Shown here: in pieces, positions 7,359 through 14,584 of the stretch
Layout: each line of letters begins with the position of its first letter
How positions within the stretch are numbered: position 1 is the stretch's first letter
Assembly: GCA_030374735.1 (NCBI GenBank)
Contig: JASCIV010000515.1
Location: 1 to 17,751, forward strand
Direction: 5' to 3'
Length of the DNA: 17,751 bases
From: Gracilaria caudata
Lineage: Eukaryota > Rhodophyta > Florideophyceae > Gracilariales > Gracilariaceae
Translations under genes and position numbers: made by a program
The notes under the pieces: generated by a model
Told to the model about the DNA's origin: nothing
The model's input: the letters and a program-made list of their open reading frames with translations, nothing else
Database searches by the model: none

Positions 7359-8033
7359 CTACAGAGCTTTGGTAATGTTTATGGCCTTCCCAAATTGATC
7401 ACCCTCAATACATATCTGATCCATGATCCAAGTAGCAAGGTCCAGTCTGTCAACGAACAAGGTGGGAGTCCAGTCGTTCCCATCAAACATATGAAGTTTG
7501 GAACCATCCTTTCCCTCGGTAAGACCAGTGGGTCTAATAATCAGCAAATCATTCGGTCGTTGCTTGTAAAAGTCCACAAAGCAGGCTTCTTGTCGATCAT
7601 GATCCTTTAACAAATGGCGCAGAATGAAGTAAATAACCATTCCAACGCCGAATCCATACTGTATCTTGGTACCACTTGCGCCGAGTGCGGAGACGATGAC
7701 GGTCTTGACCGGGGTGTTGTAGCGACTCATAGCTTGTGTGATTGCATGTGCAGTGTCGCCACGAAGCGTGGATGGCGCGGTGCTATTCGGAACGCCGATG
7801 GATACAACGATGTGAGTTGCGTTTGTGGCAAATAGCGCGTCGTAAATATCGTCTGATTTCAAGGCGTCCCCTTTCTGAACCGAGTTGCAGAGCTGCGTTA
7901 TCTCAGGCGGGAGTGAAGAGGGATTGCGGGCGAAGGCGTGCACCTGTGGCGGGTTTTGTTGTTTGGTTGCAGCTTCGATGATTTTGCGGCCCATTCGACC
8001 GCTGGCGCCGATGACTAGAATTGAGGTGGTCAT
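7359..8033 (-). CDS. Atypical short-chain dehydrogenase / NmrA-like NAD(P)-binding protein
   Basis: A 224-residue protein; the ATG at 8033 puts the first beta strand and nucleotide-binding loop at the very N-terminus, as the family requires. The loop is GASGRMG (residues 9-15, G-x2-G-x2-G). Residue 36 onward (ARNPSSL) is the usual second strand, which with an Arg suggests NADP preference. Further family marks are IVVSIG (75-80), VSALGAS (114-120), RPTGLTEG (167-174) and VDRLDLATWI (194-203). The Tyr-x3-Lys catalytic pair of classical dehydrogenases is not evident, as is common in this atypical group (NAD(P)H-binding/NmrA-like), whose members include reductases, epimerases and redox sensors. 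Substrate unknown. The gene converges on the 934-residue gene with 261 bp between the stops. On the minus strand TATAAAG (8117-8123) lies about 85 bp upstream of the ATG. Confidence 0.88.
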   Translation of the reverse strand: MTTSILVIGASGRMGRKIIEAATKQQNPPQVHAFARNPSSLPPEITQLCNSVQKGDALKSDDIYDALFATNATHIVVSIGVPNSTAPSTLRGDTAHAITQAMSRYNTPVKTVIVSALGASGTKIQYGFGVGMVIYFILRHLLKDHDRQEACFVDFYKQRPNDLLIIRPTGLTEGKDGSKLHMFDGNDWTPTLFVDRLDLATWIMDQICIEGDQFGKAINITKAL

Positions 8034-8116
8034 TTTGTTTGGAGCTGAGTTGTGTTGTCGGTTAGTTGGTTGAATGAGAACGGGGAGAGGATACGATGGA
8101 GGCGACTCATGCTTTG

Positions 8117-8123
8117 CTTTATA
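8117..8123 (-). promoter_or_regulatory. TATA-like box for the NmrA-like gene
   Basis: TATAAAG on the minus strand, about 85 bp before the ATG at 8033. A CCAAT (ATTGG on the plus strand, 8353-8357) lies further upstream. Position fits a core promoter; no functional proof. Confidence 0.4.
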
Positions 8124-8779
8124 GTGGTATGCATAGCAGACAATCTGTTCTTTATTGGAAACACTGTGCTCCCGCAATGGGATATCTTAGGACGTGCACT
8201 CGATGCAAGGAGCGCGGAATAAACGAATGCGGCGTCCGATGGCAGACAACCAGTCGGATGGGCGACATGTGTACACCAGGAGGACATCTGAAGAGAAGTT
8301 CAGATCGTGAACGTGCACACGTAGGCGGTGCTTGGCGCCTGAATGCAATGTGATTGGTGGAAGGTAAACCGACGTGCGTTTGGAACAATCACCTTTCAGA
8401 ACGTGCGGCTCTCTCTGCTGCACGGATCTGCAACACGGTTGCACTCGAAAGGGCGTTTACTTGCACACGTGGATACAATACACACGTAGCTGCCAGCCGT
8501 AAAAAAGTTGTACGATTTTGAATAATATTATATTGCACGAAGTTACTGCTGATTTCGCTTCGCCCCCTCCTGCCTCGAAGATTCGCCTTCGAGGCCAATC
8601 TTCGCCCGCTTTGCGCCCTCGCGAGTAAGAGGAAAGTGTCATTCTGCTGCCGCCGATCAGGCCGCCTCCATGTTCTGCACCAAGTGCGACGCAACGGGGC
8701 AGTCGCCCTTGCCTTTGTCGCCCAACGCGCCGCAGCTCAAAAACCTCTCTCCAAGCTGTGTTTTTCTTGCACCGATTGA
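8124..8779. other. Gene-poor interval with one hairpin and one short Cys-containing frame
   Basis: No recognisable gene. A hairpin lies at 8576-8604 (stem CGAAGATT/AATCTTCG with an inner GCC/GGC pair around a TTCGA loop). A 56-residue plus-strand frame (8670-8840) begins MFCTKCDATG, like the first half of a zinc ribbon, but the rest has no second CxxC pair. Otherwise only short random-looking frames. Confidence 0.4.
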
Positions 8780-9136
8780 TCACAATGTGATGTACTTTCG
8801 AAGAACGCTTACGTGTACTTTTCTGCCACACATGTTTTGAATTTCTGATCTTGCCCTTGGTGCGATATCCGTCTTGCAAGGGTACAATGACATCCCTTTA
8901 TCCCGTGTCCTGTCCTCATAGAGTCCCCGATGCCTTGATCTGCGCATTCCCAACAGATACACTTCAGATACTCTGTACCCAACCTCCCGCTTAACATCGA
9001 TCATTGGTGCAATAATCGGGCCTCGGCTTAACCTTGGCTTGACATAACTTTTCTGACCCAGAGAGGGAGATTTATAAACGACAGGTACTGCATCAGCACA
9101 GTGGGCCGGGTTTAATGTACGCTGCCAGACCAGCAT
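8780..9136 (-). CDS. Hypothetical protein, uncertain, adjoining the transposon's left end
   Basis: A 118-residue frame with an ATG at 9136, only 8 bp outside the left terminal inverted repeat of the piggyBac-type element. It is rich in Arg and Lys with several Cys and Tyr, and has no domain I recognise, no signal peptide and no membrane segment. The abrupt start beside the transposon end raises the possibility that it is the remainder of a gene cut by the insertion. However, I cannot find a matching continuation beyond the right end (11877 onward). It may equally be a chance frame. Low confidence as a real gene. Confidence 0.22.
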   Translation of the reverse strand: MLVWQRTLNPAHCADAVPVVYKSPSLGQKSYVKPRLSRGPIIAPMIDVKREVGYRVSEVYLLGMRRSRHRGLYEDRTRDKGMSLYPCKTDIAPRARSEIQNMCGRKVHVSVLRKYITL

Positions 9137-9144
9137 AGCTTGGC

Positions 9145-9158
9145 CTAGTGTCTATCCG
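9145..9158 (+). repeat. Left terminal inverted repeat
   Basis: CTAGTGTCTATCCG; pairs with 11863-11876 with one mismatch. Flank outside is AGCTTGGC. Confidence 0.85.
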
Positions 9159-9169
9159 CCCAACCCTTT

Positions 9170-9185
9170 GGCCTCATATGAGGCC
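9170..9185. repeat. Subterminal palindrome L1
   Basis: Perfect 16-bp palindrome GGCCTCATATGAGGCC, 25 bp inside the left end. Probable transposase binding site, by analogy with the palindromic subterminal motif bound by the piggyBac Cys-rich domain. Confidence 0.85.
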
Positions 9186-9188
9186 GCG

Positions 9189-9208
9189 TTGGCCTCATAT
9201 GAGGCCAA
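9189..9208. repeat. Subterminal palindrome L2
   Basis: The same 16-bp core (9191-9206), here extended to a perfect 20-bp palindrome by flanking TT and AA. Centre-to-centre spacing to L1 is 21 bp, two helical turns. Confidence 0.85.
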
Positions 9209-9399
9209 AATGTCGCTACCAAAAAATTTGGAAAAATTAGCCGTCTTGGCCTAAATTCAAAAATTCACTCAAATAAAGAGCTCCCTAGCTCATCTTCTTC
9301 TCTATATACTCTGTTTGCCGTCTACATCACCAGCCAAAAGTGCAGTAGCACGGATGTGTGAGTTCAAGCCTCGCTGAGATTACTTCAAAATCTCAAAAA

Positions 9400-9411
9400 C
9401 TCCTTCGGGAG
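9400..9411 (+). other. UUCG tetraloop hairpin in the transposon 3' region
   Basis: CTCC-TTCG-GGAG forms a C(UUCG)G hairpin when read on the plus strand. It lies downstream of the transposase stop; on the transposase transcript the loop would be CGAA. A structural or RNA-end role is possible but unproven. Confidence 0.35.
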
Positions 9412-9656
9412 CTCGACTATTTCTAACTCGCTTTATTCTAAGAACGCTTATGCGCCCACTTGAACAACAGACAGAACAAGGTGACATCTGTTAAAGGGGT
9501 TGTTTCGTCACAGAATAAAAGTGCATTTAGCAAGTCAACTGACGCTAATAGAAATAGTAGGGGGCTATAGGTACTTGAACTTTTGCTTTGTTTACATATA
9601 AAAAACCTTCATATAAAAGCTCTCAGCAATGGTTGACATACCATATAACCTTTTGT

Positions 9657-11666
9657 TTACCAATCCATGTCAACAACAGAGTGACAGTCACGCAAATGGT
9701 TCAAAAAGCAAACCCTCCCCGTCGAACTGTGACAAATATATACTTGTTCCTTCTTATTCTGCAAACATTTGGAGCATATAAACTTTGACTTGAACGTAGA
9801 TTTGCAAACTTTGCATCGACCCTGATATGTGGCAGCAGTAAGAGTTCCGTCCTTTTTCATTCTCTTTCTATTTGTTTGCATCAAATGTATACCAGTTCCA
9901 GCTCGTTTAGGGTCAGCATTTTCCTTGTCCGAATCTTCGCAAACACGAGTAACCAATTTTTTAGAGTCCCAATTGTTCTTGATTAACTGATCCGCGAGTT
10001 GACAATAGAAATGATGCGGAGTAAGAGGTTTCCGATCTCCAATGGAGCACTTGTAAAGATTCCAGGCATCGACAACGCAAATTGCAAAAAGAGACGTATT
10101 GATACGAAAAGACCACTCCTTAACTTCGAACTTCTTCTCAAGATTTAAATCATCTTGACGACATCGATTATGCCTGTCAATTTGAGAGCAGTATTCGTAA
10201 TAACTTTCGCAAACTTCTGGAACCCATAAAACGGCCATTACCCGCTGATCAGAATCAGGAACATTTGAAACCATAGAATAGTGTTCCCCACGTTGTGCCA
10301 TTGTCAGTTCTGACAGATGCTTCATGGGAAACTTTCTCGTCGCCGTTTTTATGACCCCGATAAATCGAAGTCCTTTTTCCAAAAGCTTCACGGCGGTATC
10401 AACAGATGCAAAATATGAATCAGCACAAACAAGTCTATCTGTTCCAAACCAATCCTGGACCAGTCTCATCAGCACGGAAGTACCATGTGCGTTATCTTCG
10501 GTAAATTCAAGATCAGATTCAACAGAGCTTCCCATAGAAATTTCTGCATTCAACATAATTCCGGTCTTTCCACAGCATACGTTTTTCAATTCACAACCAT
10601 TTTCAGGCTTTTGCTCTAAAGCAACGTAGTGAGGTAAGCCGACACCGATCCAGTCTCCTCCGAGTCCATACCAACGTGACATACTTTCATCAACGCATAG
10701 AGTACTTCCGGGTGTGACAAAAGCCCTTCTATGATTGTTGATGGCCTTTAGAAAGCCAGTAACGAGCGACCATCTGGCTTCATCCTCCACTTCGTCGTCA
10801 GAGTCCTCACTGAAAACGAGGAACCTCCTTAATATTTCAAATCGGTTACGACCTATTGCTTTGCCCAGTTTCGGTGGCTCAATAAACTCCGAGTATGACT
10901 GAGAACTCCAGAGTGATCGGCGGTCAGAAAACTGAAAACGAGATACAAGAATCATAACCCCGAAAAATCTCAAAATCTCTCCTCCTGTTGTTTCTTTCAG
11001 TCCATGTCGTGACAAACGTTGATTCGTAGCGAATACCATGGTCGAGAGATGAGAAACTGGGAACATCCACATGAAAAAGTCATAGGGTGTCAGACCACTT
11101 GGAGCGTGACTCTGCGAAATGAAATCTCCGGCTGGTCCAATGATCTTCCACCGGTGCATTTGCACTGAGCCATTTAGATTCAGGGGTACATCTTGTGACT
11201 TCCAGTTCATCGAATGAGCAGACACCACGTCATCTTCTGGCCCAGGCTGGGCATCGGGTTGCTGAATGCTGTGCTCTTCTGTCACTGTATCGTTACTTGT
11301 CACATTGGACGCTTGAACAGCCTGAACGGTAATGTTGTCAGTGCAGACCTCCGCGTTTTGCGCAATGGTAACGCTTTGACCTGATTCTTGTTGATTCGCA
11401 ACGGACACGTGATCGCGAACCTTGAGACTACAAAGTTTCATGTCACACTCTTTGAATCGGCCTGGTAGCTCGAAGTTAACCGTGACGATTGTCTGTTTAC
11501 GTCCATTAGTGACATTGGTGTTGACAGCGGTAGTGGTTCCGGTCACTAGTTTGGTTTTCCAAAGAGTGCCAAAGAAGCGTTTGCAGTTACTCTCGGATGT
11601 AACGAGGCGCGCGCGTGCGTGAACTCGAGTTCCGACTTGTTTACGAAGATCAACTGATATCGGCAT
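9657..11666 (-). CDS. PiggyBac-type transposase (DDE_Tnp_1_7 family)
   Basis: A 669-residue protein from the ATG at 11666. Residues about 10-85 include VGTRVHARARL and RFFGTLW, resembling a small beta-barrel (Tudor/Agenet-like) module, followed by a Ser/Thr/Gln-rich linker. The transposase core spans about 175-540. The probable catalytic aspartates are D326 (in CVDESMSRWYG), D416 (in VCADSYFASV) and D497 (in SQIDRHNRCRQDD); their spacing and sequence context match the piggyBac DDD triad. The C-terminus has a Cys/His cluster (C618, C621, C631, C634, C645, H646, C653, H657, H662), equivalent to the Cys-rich domain that binds subterminal DNA in piggyBac. The protein cuts and pastes its own element through hairpinned ends in the nucleus. 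No frameshift or stop interrupts it, so it may still be functional. The family call is secure; activity is inference. Confidence 0.95.
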   Translation of the reverse strand: MPISVDLRKQVGTRVHARARLVTSESNCKRFFGTLWKTKLVTGTTTAVNTNVTNGRKQTIVTVNFELPGRFKECDMKLCSLKVRDHVSVANQQESGQSVTIAQNAEVCTDNITVQAVQASNVTSNDTVTEEHSIQQPDAQPGPEDDVVSAHSMNWKSQDVPLNLNGSVQMHRWKIIGPAGDFISQSHAPSGLTPYDFFMWMFPVSHLSTMVFATNQRLSRHGLKETTGGEILRFFGVMILVSRFQFSDRRSLWSSQSYSEFIEPPKLGKAIGRNRFEILRRFLVFSEDSDDEVEDEARWSLVTGFLKAINNHRRAFVTPGSTLCVDESMSRWYGLGGDWIGVGLPHYVALEQKPENGCELKNVCCGKTGIMLNAEISMGSSVESDLEFTEDNAHGTSVLMRLVQDWFGTDRLVCADSYFASVDTAVKLLEKGLRFIGVIKTATRKFPMKHLSELTMAQRGEHYSMVSNVPDSDQRVMAVLWVPEVCESYYEYCSQIDRHNRCRQDDLNLEKKFEVKEWSFRINTSLFAICVVDAWNLYKCSIGDRKPLTPHHFYCQLADQLIKNNWDSKKLVTRVCEDSDKENADPKRAGTGIHLMQTNRKRMKKDGTLTAATYQGRCKVCKSTFKSKFICSKCLQNKKEQVYICHSSTGRVCFLNHLRDCHSVVDMDW

Positions 11667-11839
11667 GGTTGACAAATATTGGTCGGTAGTTCAAGATTTA
11701 CGGTGTTGTTTGTCCCTCGATTGTTGACAGAAGTGAGATCAACGTTGACACCTCGACAGAGGAGACTGTGAGCAAGCGTTTACAACTAACTACGTGAAAT
11801 TTTGGTAAAGATAAAAAAGTTTAATATCAATTGCAATTC

Positions 11840-11857
11840 TGGCCTCATATGAGGCCA
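11840..11857. repeat. Subterminal palindrome R1
   Basis: The 16-bp palindrome core GGCCTCATATGAGGCC (11841-11856), extended by one base pair each side, 19-20 bp inside the right end. Only one copy occurs on this side. Confidence 0.85.
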
Positions 11858-11862
11858 TTTGT

Positions 11863-11876
11863 CGAATAGACACTAG
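11863..11876 (-). repeat. Right terminal inverted repeat
   Basis: CGAATAGACACTAG, the inverse of the left end with one mismatch. The flank outside begins ACGCGGG. Confidence 0.85.
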
Positions 11877-11897
11877 ACGCGGGAAATGGTCTAGTGT
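11870..11897. repeat. Inverted repeat across the transposon's right junction
   Basis: ACACTAGAC (11870-11878) and GTCTAGTGT (11889-11897) are perfect reverse complements around a 10-bp spacer. One arm is the end of the transposon; the other lies in the flank and continues as CTAGTGTGTA, 9 of 10 identical to the transposon's outermost bases. Confidence 0.8.
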
Positions 11898-12149
11898 GTA
11901 AAAATGGAACTTTCGGATGTATAACTTCTTTGGTGAGTATGCCATACTCCCGGCCGGTACATACATGTTTAGAGTGGCCTCGCCCCAAATCAAAAGTGCC
12001 AGCGCCACAATCCACGTCGACGTGCATCGCATGCGCGTCGCACGCGCCAAACCTCCGAACTGCTTGAATGCTGACTCGCCGCTCTCGAGAGCCATCAGGG
12101 AACCCCGCGAACAACTCGCGAGCTCTATCTACGGCACACACCTCGCGCG

Positions 12150-14120
12150 ATGGCTCGTCTCCTCGTGTCGTTGCTTCTCGCGCTGGTGGCACGCCCATCG
12201 CGCACCGGCGCCAACCCTGGGTGGCCGAGCTCCGTCCCGCCGTCGCAGCTCATCACGTCACCGCTGTCGTGTCTGACCGACATCGAATGCGCACCCGACC
12301 CCTACTGCAAGCGGCCGCCGATGGACGACTTCTTCCGCTTTGCCGGCACCGGTTCCCCAGAGATTTCCACCTGCGAGCCACGGCTCCTCGAGGGCTCCAA
12401 CTGCACCAATGTCGGCGCCTTCGAGTGCGAGCAGGGGACCTTCTGTGGGTTCCCCGATGACCTCAATCTCACGCAGCTCCGCTGTCTTCGTTAGGCACCG
12501 CAGGGCGCTGCCTGTGCGCTGACTGCCGCTTCACCTTGTCAGGGCCAGCTTGTCTGCGAGTTTGAGCCGAAGTGTCGACCGTTCGAATTTGGTTTCGAGG
12601 GCGACACTTGTATATTTGATCGACATTGCCAGCAGGAACGTGGCTTCTTCTGCCGCGCCAACGTTAACCAGTGCGCGCGAAAAAAGCCGCCGGGCGGCAC
12701 GTGCGAAGTCGAGGCGAACAACTTCGAGTGCGATGGATTTTGTGTCAGCCGTCTCGATGGCTTTGGCGGGACACCGGGCACCTGTCAACTTCTTCAGAAG
12801 GCAGGCGAGAAGTGTAACGACGATCGCCAATGTGATCAGAACCGCCCGTCATTCTTCGGCACCAGTCGTTCCGTTGATCTGATGTGCAACCGGCCAACCG
12901 GTCGCAATGGCGTGTGCGTGCTGGAGACCGACCTCATCCGTGAACTGGGCGCATCCTGCAACCCCCAAAATGATACATGTGATGCTCGTAGGGGGCTCAG
13001 CTGTGGTAGCGAGTTCAAGTGCGTGCAGCGCGGAAACTCGCCGGACTCTTTCAAGGACTTCTGCACGCCTGGGTCGCCGCTGAGCAGCTGTCCGCCGGAC
13101 GCCAGTGGTAATCCCCGTGAGTGCCGTCGCGCTTTGAACGCCGCCAATGAGTTAACGGGCGCGTATTCGTGCAGGATGCGTCGACAGGTCGTACCGCTCG
13201 GAAATCCGTGCAATGACAGAGAGTTTGCCGTATGTGCACTCGGCGCGGTTTGTGCGGAGCCCCCGGGCGTCACTCGACCTACGGGCCGTTACCCACGCCC
13301 TCCACTGCGTACGTGCATGAAGGTTGTGCCAGTTGATGTTCCTTGCCCGGACCAGTTCAGCTCTAAGTGCGAGGAAGGTTCTTTCTGTGTGAATGGAACT
13401 TGTCAACCAGTGGACACTCCCCCGAATGTGCCTGTTACGTTCGCATCGATCAATGGCGATTGCTCTGAGTTGTCCTGTCCCCAAGGAACAGTATGCAGAG
13501 GCGATGTGGACTTTCCCCAAGCTCAAAAGTCTTGTAAACTTCCTGTTCTAGAAGTGGGGTTTTCGGAGCCGTGTTTTGATTCTGCTCAATTTGATCTCGT
13601 AAGTTTCCCCGCATTTGATTCTTCACATGAAATCCATCACTACTAACAACTTCTAATATGCTCTTACGATAATAATGCAGAGATGCAAGGACAATCTACA
13701 ATGTTCCCGTGACTTCTTGGGTCAAGGCGAACGAGCGTGCCGCCCAAAGAGAGAAATAGGCGGTATATGCAAGGATGACGATTCATGCGTAGGAGATCTA
13801 GAGTGTGATCCGTCCTTCAGATCAGAGCCTTTTCAGCGAAGATGTTTCGACCCATCGTTGTCCCTTAATATGGGAGATGCTTGCAACCCGAATCCTCGCC
13901 CGGAAGACCCCAGGTGTGTGGCAGGTGTACAAAGGGATCCAGTCCATCAGTCTATCACCTATATGTTCCCTCTTTCGTGTTTGCTAAGAATGGGTCAAAC
14001 ATATGCCAAAGAGTTGTTGGTTTGTTCCAACAGTGTTCTGCAGAAGGAAACATTGGATGTGAATCGAATGATTTGGTCTGCAGCAAATTCAATGTTTGTG
14101 TGCCCAAATCTCAAGCCTAG
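12150..14120 (+). CDS. Secreted cysteine-rich repeat protein, interrupted by an in-frame TAG
   Basis: The ATG at 12150 opens a signal peptide (MARLLVSLLLALVARPSRTGA). The same frame then runs to 13598 with one interruption, a TAG at 12492-12494 (codon 115), after which the Cys pattern continues without a shift. Exon 2 runs from 13681 to about 13926 (or 13917) and exon 3 from 13989 to the TAG at 14118-14120, about 608 codons in all. I count about 59 Cys in repeating modules of the kind GxxC...C...C, reminiscent of Dickkopf N-terminal/EGF-like secreted modules; no enzyme motif is visible. It is probably an extracellular or cell-surface disulfide-rich protein. The early TAG means the locus is a young pseudogene, is read through, or contains a sequence error. 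TAG is a normal stop in neighbouring genes (4012-4014, 7361-7359), so a reassigned code is unlikely. A decayed copy lies at about 14928-15470. Confidence 0.78.
12492..12494 (+). other. In-frame premature TAG
   Basis: Codon 115 of the cysteine-rich gene. No GT...AG intron that I can find around it keeps the frame: the best candidate (12490-12542) leads to a quick TGA. A C-to-T change in a Gln codon is the simplest origin. Confidence 0.85.
13599..13680 (+). other. Spliceosomal intron 1 of the cysteine-rich gene
   Basis: 82 nt, GTAAGT donor, perfect TACTAAC branch point at 13641-13647, TGCAG acceptor. Phase 0; removal joins LVRFDL-type coding to RCKDNLQC in frame. In detail: ...QFDL | RCKDNLQC. 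Confidence 0.9.
13927..13988 (+). other. Probable intron 2 of the cysteine-rich gene
   Basis: The frame must change between RCVAG (13924) and NGSNICQ (13989). A pyrimidine-rich tract ending in GCTAAG at 13988 is a good acceptor. Donor is either GTACAA at 13927 (62 nt) or GTGGCA at 13918 (71 nt); both restore the frame in phase 0. The decayed copy at 15300-15350 has the two flanks joined with only a short segment between, which supports splicing. A frameshift is the alternative. Confidence 0.6.
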
Positions 14121-14238
14121 TATTATTCAGAGCAGGTCTGAGCTCCGATCCATTCAATGAAGTACATGAGAACAAGTAAACTCTTAACTAAACTGAGTGT
14201 TCCTTATCCAAAGCGTTGCGAAGGATAGTACGGATTTA

Positions 14239-14315
14239 GTTGAAATACCCTGACAGTTATAACTGTTTTCCGGAGGAAGGAAAATATTTCCTCCTATAAC
14301 TGTTGAAATACCCTG
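14239..14315 (+). repeat. Nested direct and inverted repeats
   Basis: GTTGAAATACCCTG occurs at 14239-14252 and 14302-14315. TATAACTGTT occurs at 14258-14267 and 14295-14304. ACAGTTATAACTGT (14253-14266) is a perfect palindrome. GGAGGAA/TTCCTCC forms a hairpin between the copies. It looks like a fold-back or mobile-element end. Confidence 0.8.
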
Positions 14316-14324
14316 TCCGGTTGG

Positions 14325-14340
14325 TTGTTCCGAAGAACAA
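14325..14340. repeat. Hairpin TTGTTC-CGAA-GAACAA
   Basis: A six-base-pair stem with a CGAA tetraloop, directly after the nested repeats. Confidence 0.6.
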
Positions 14341-14365
14341 TCTGATCGATGAGTTCCAGTTTCCG

Positions 14366-14458
14366 GCCTCCTCGAGGCTGTACTTCAAGAGTCAACGATA
14401 TTACTGTAGCGGCACCCTCGGTGCTGTCAACAGTGTTCCATTACGGCTCCCTCGGAGC
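14366..14458 (+). repeat. Three hairpins with one loop sequence and compensating stems
   Basis: GCCTC-CTC-GAGGC (14366-14378), GCACC-CTC-GGTGC (14412-14424) and GCTCC-CTC-GGAGC (14446-14458). Each has a G before, TGT after and the same CTC loop, while the stem bases change in pairs. Confidence 0.8.
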
Positions 14459-14511
14459 TGTGACGGCGGTAGAAAACAGCAACGGCGGCTGTAGTCTGTA
14501 GAGTAAACTTC

Positions 14512-14584
14512 TTTATTATTTTTGATACTTAATTACTTATGTTGTTGAGGTTGCTAAGCATCGCGCTACTCGCGAGCTTTTATA
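14512..14584 (-). promoter_or_regulatory. Minus-strand TATA box and poly(A)-signal pair, LTR-like
   Basis: On the minus strand TATAAAAG (14584-14577) is followed about 65 bases later by AATAAA (14517-14512). A promoter and a poly(A) signal this close, with no gene between, are the usual layout of a retrotransposon LTR. The minus-strand sequence ending ...CAACA at 14305-14301 would suit an LTR end, but I could not find a matching opposite end or target duplication. Confidence 0.3.

Larger units (their letters stand above)
9145..11876. mobile_element. Complete piggyBac-superfamily transposon
   Basis: Both ends are present. The left end reads CTAGTGTCTATCCG (9145-9158); the right end, read inward on the minus strand, is CTAGTGTCTATTCG (11863-11876), 13 of 14 identical. 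Inside them lie copies of the perfect palindrome GGCCTCATATGAGGCC: two on the left, one on the right. The only gene is an intact transposase on the minus strand. The interior is more AT-rich than most of the neighbouring genes. The flanks are not TTAA, the usual piggyBac target; instead CTAG is found at each end, so either CTAG is the duplicated target or it is part of the inverted repeat. Intact ORF and near-identical ends suggest a recent, possibly active, autonomous copy. Confidence 0.88.

Noticed and set aside
7284..7835. Plus-strand frames over the dehydrogenase gene
   Set aside because: Antisense to a gene with clear NAD(P)-binding motifs; no family features of their own.
9588..9788. 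Plus-strand 66-residue frame in the transposon
   Set aside because: Largely antisense to the transposase C-terminus and 3' UTR; no features.
12490..12542. 53-nt intron removing the in-frame TAG
   Set aside because: Has GT, a CTGAC and CAG, but joining the exons shifts the frame and gives a TGA within eight codons, while the unspliced frame keeps the Cys pattern.
14303..14494. 63-residue plus-strand frame across the hairpins
   Set aside because: No ATG start at its beginning and no family resemblance; the stem-loop pattern explains the sequence better.
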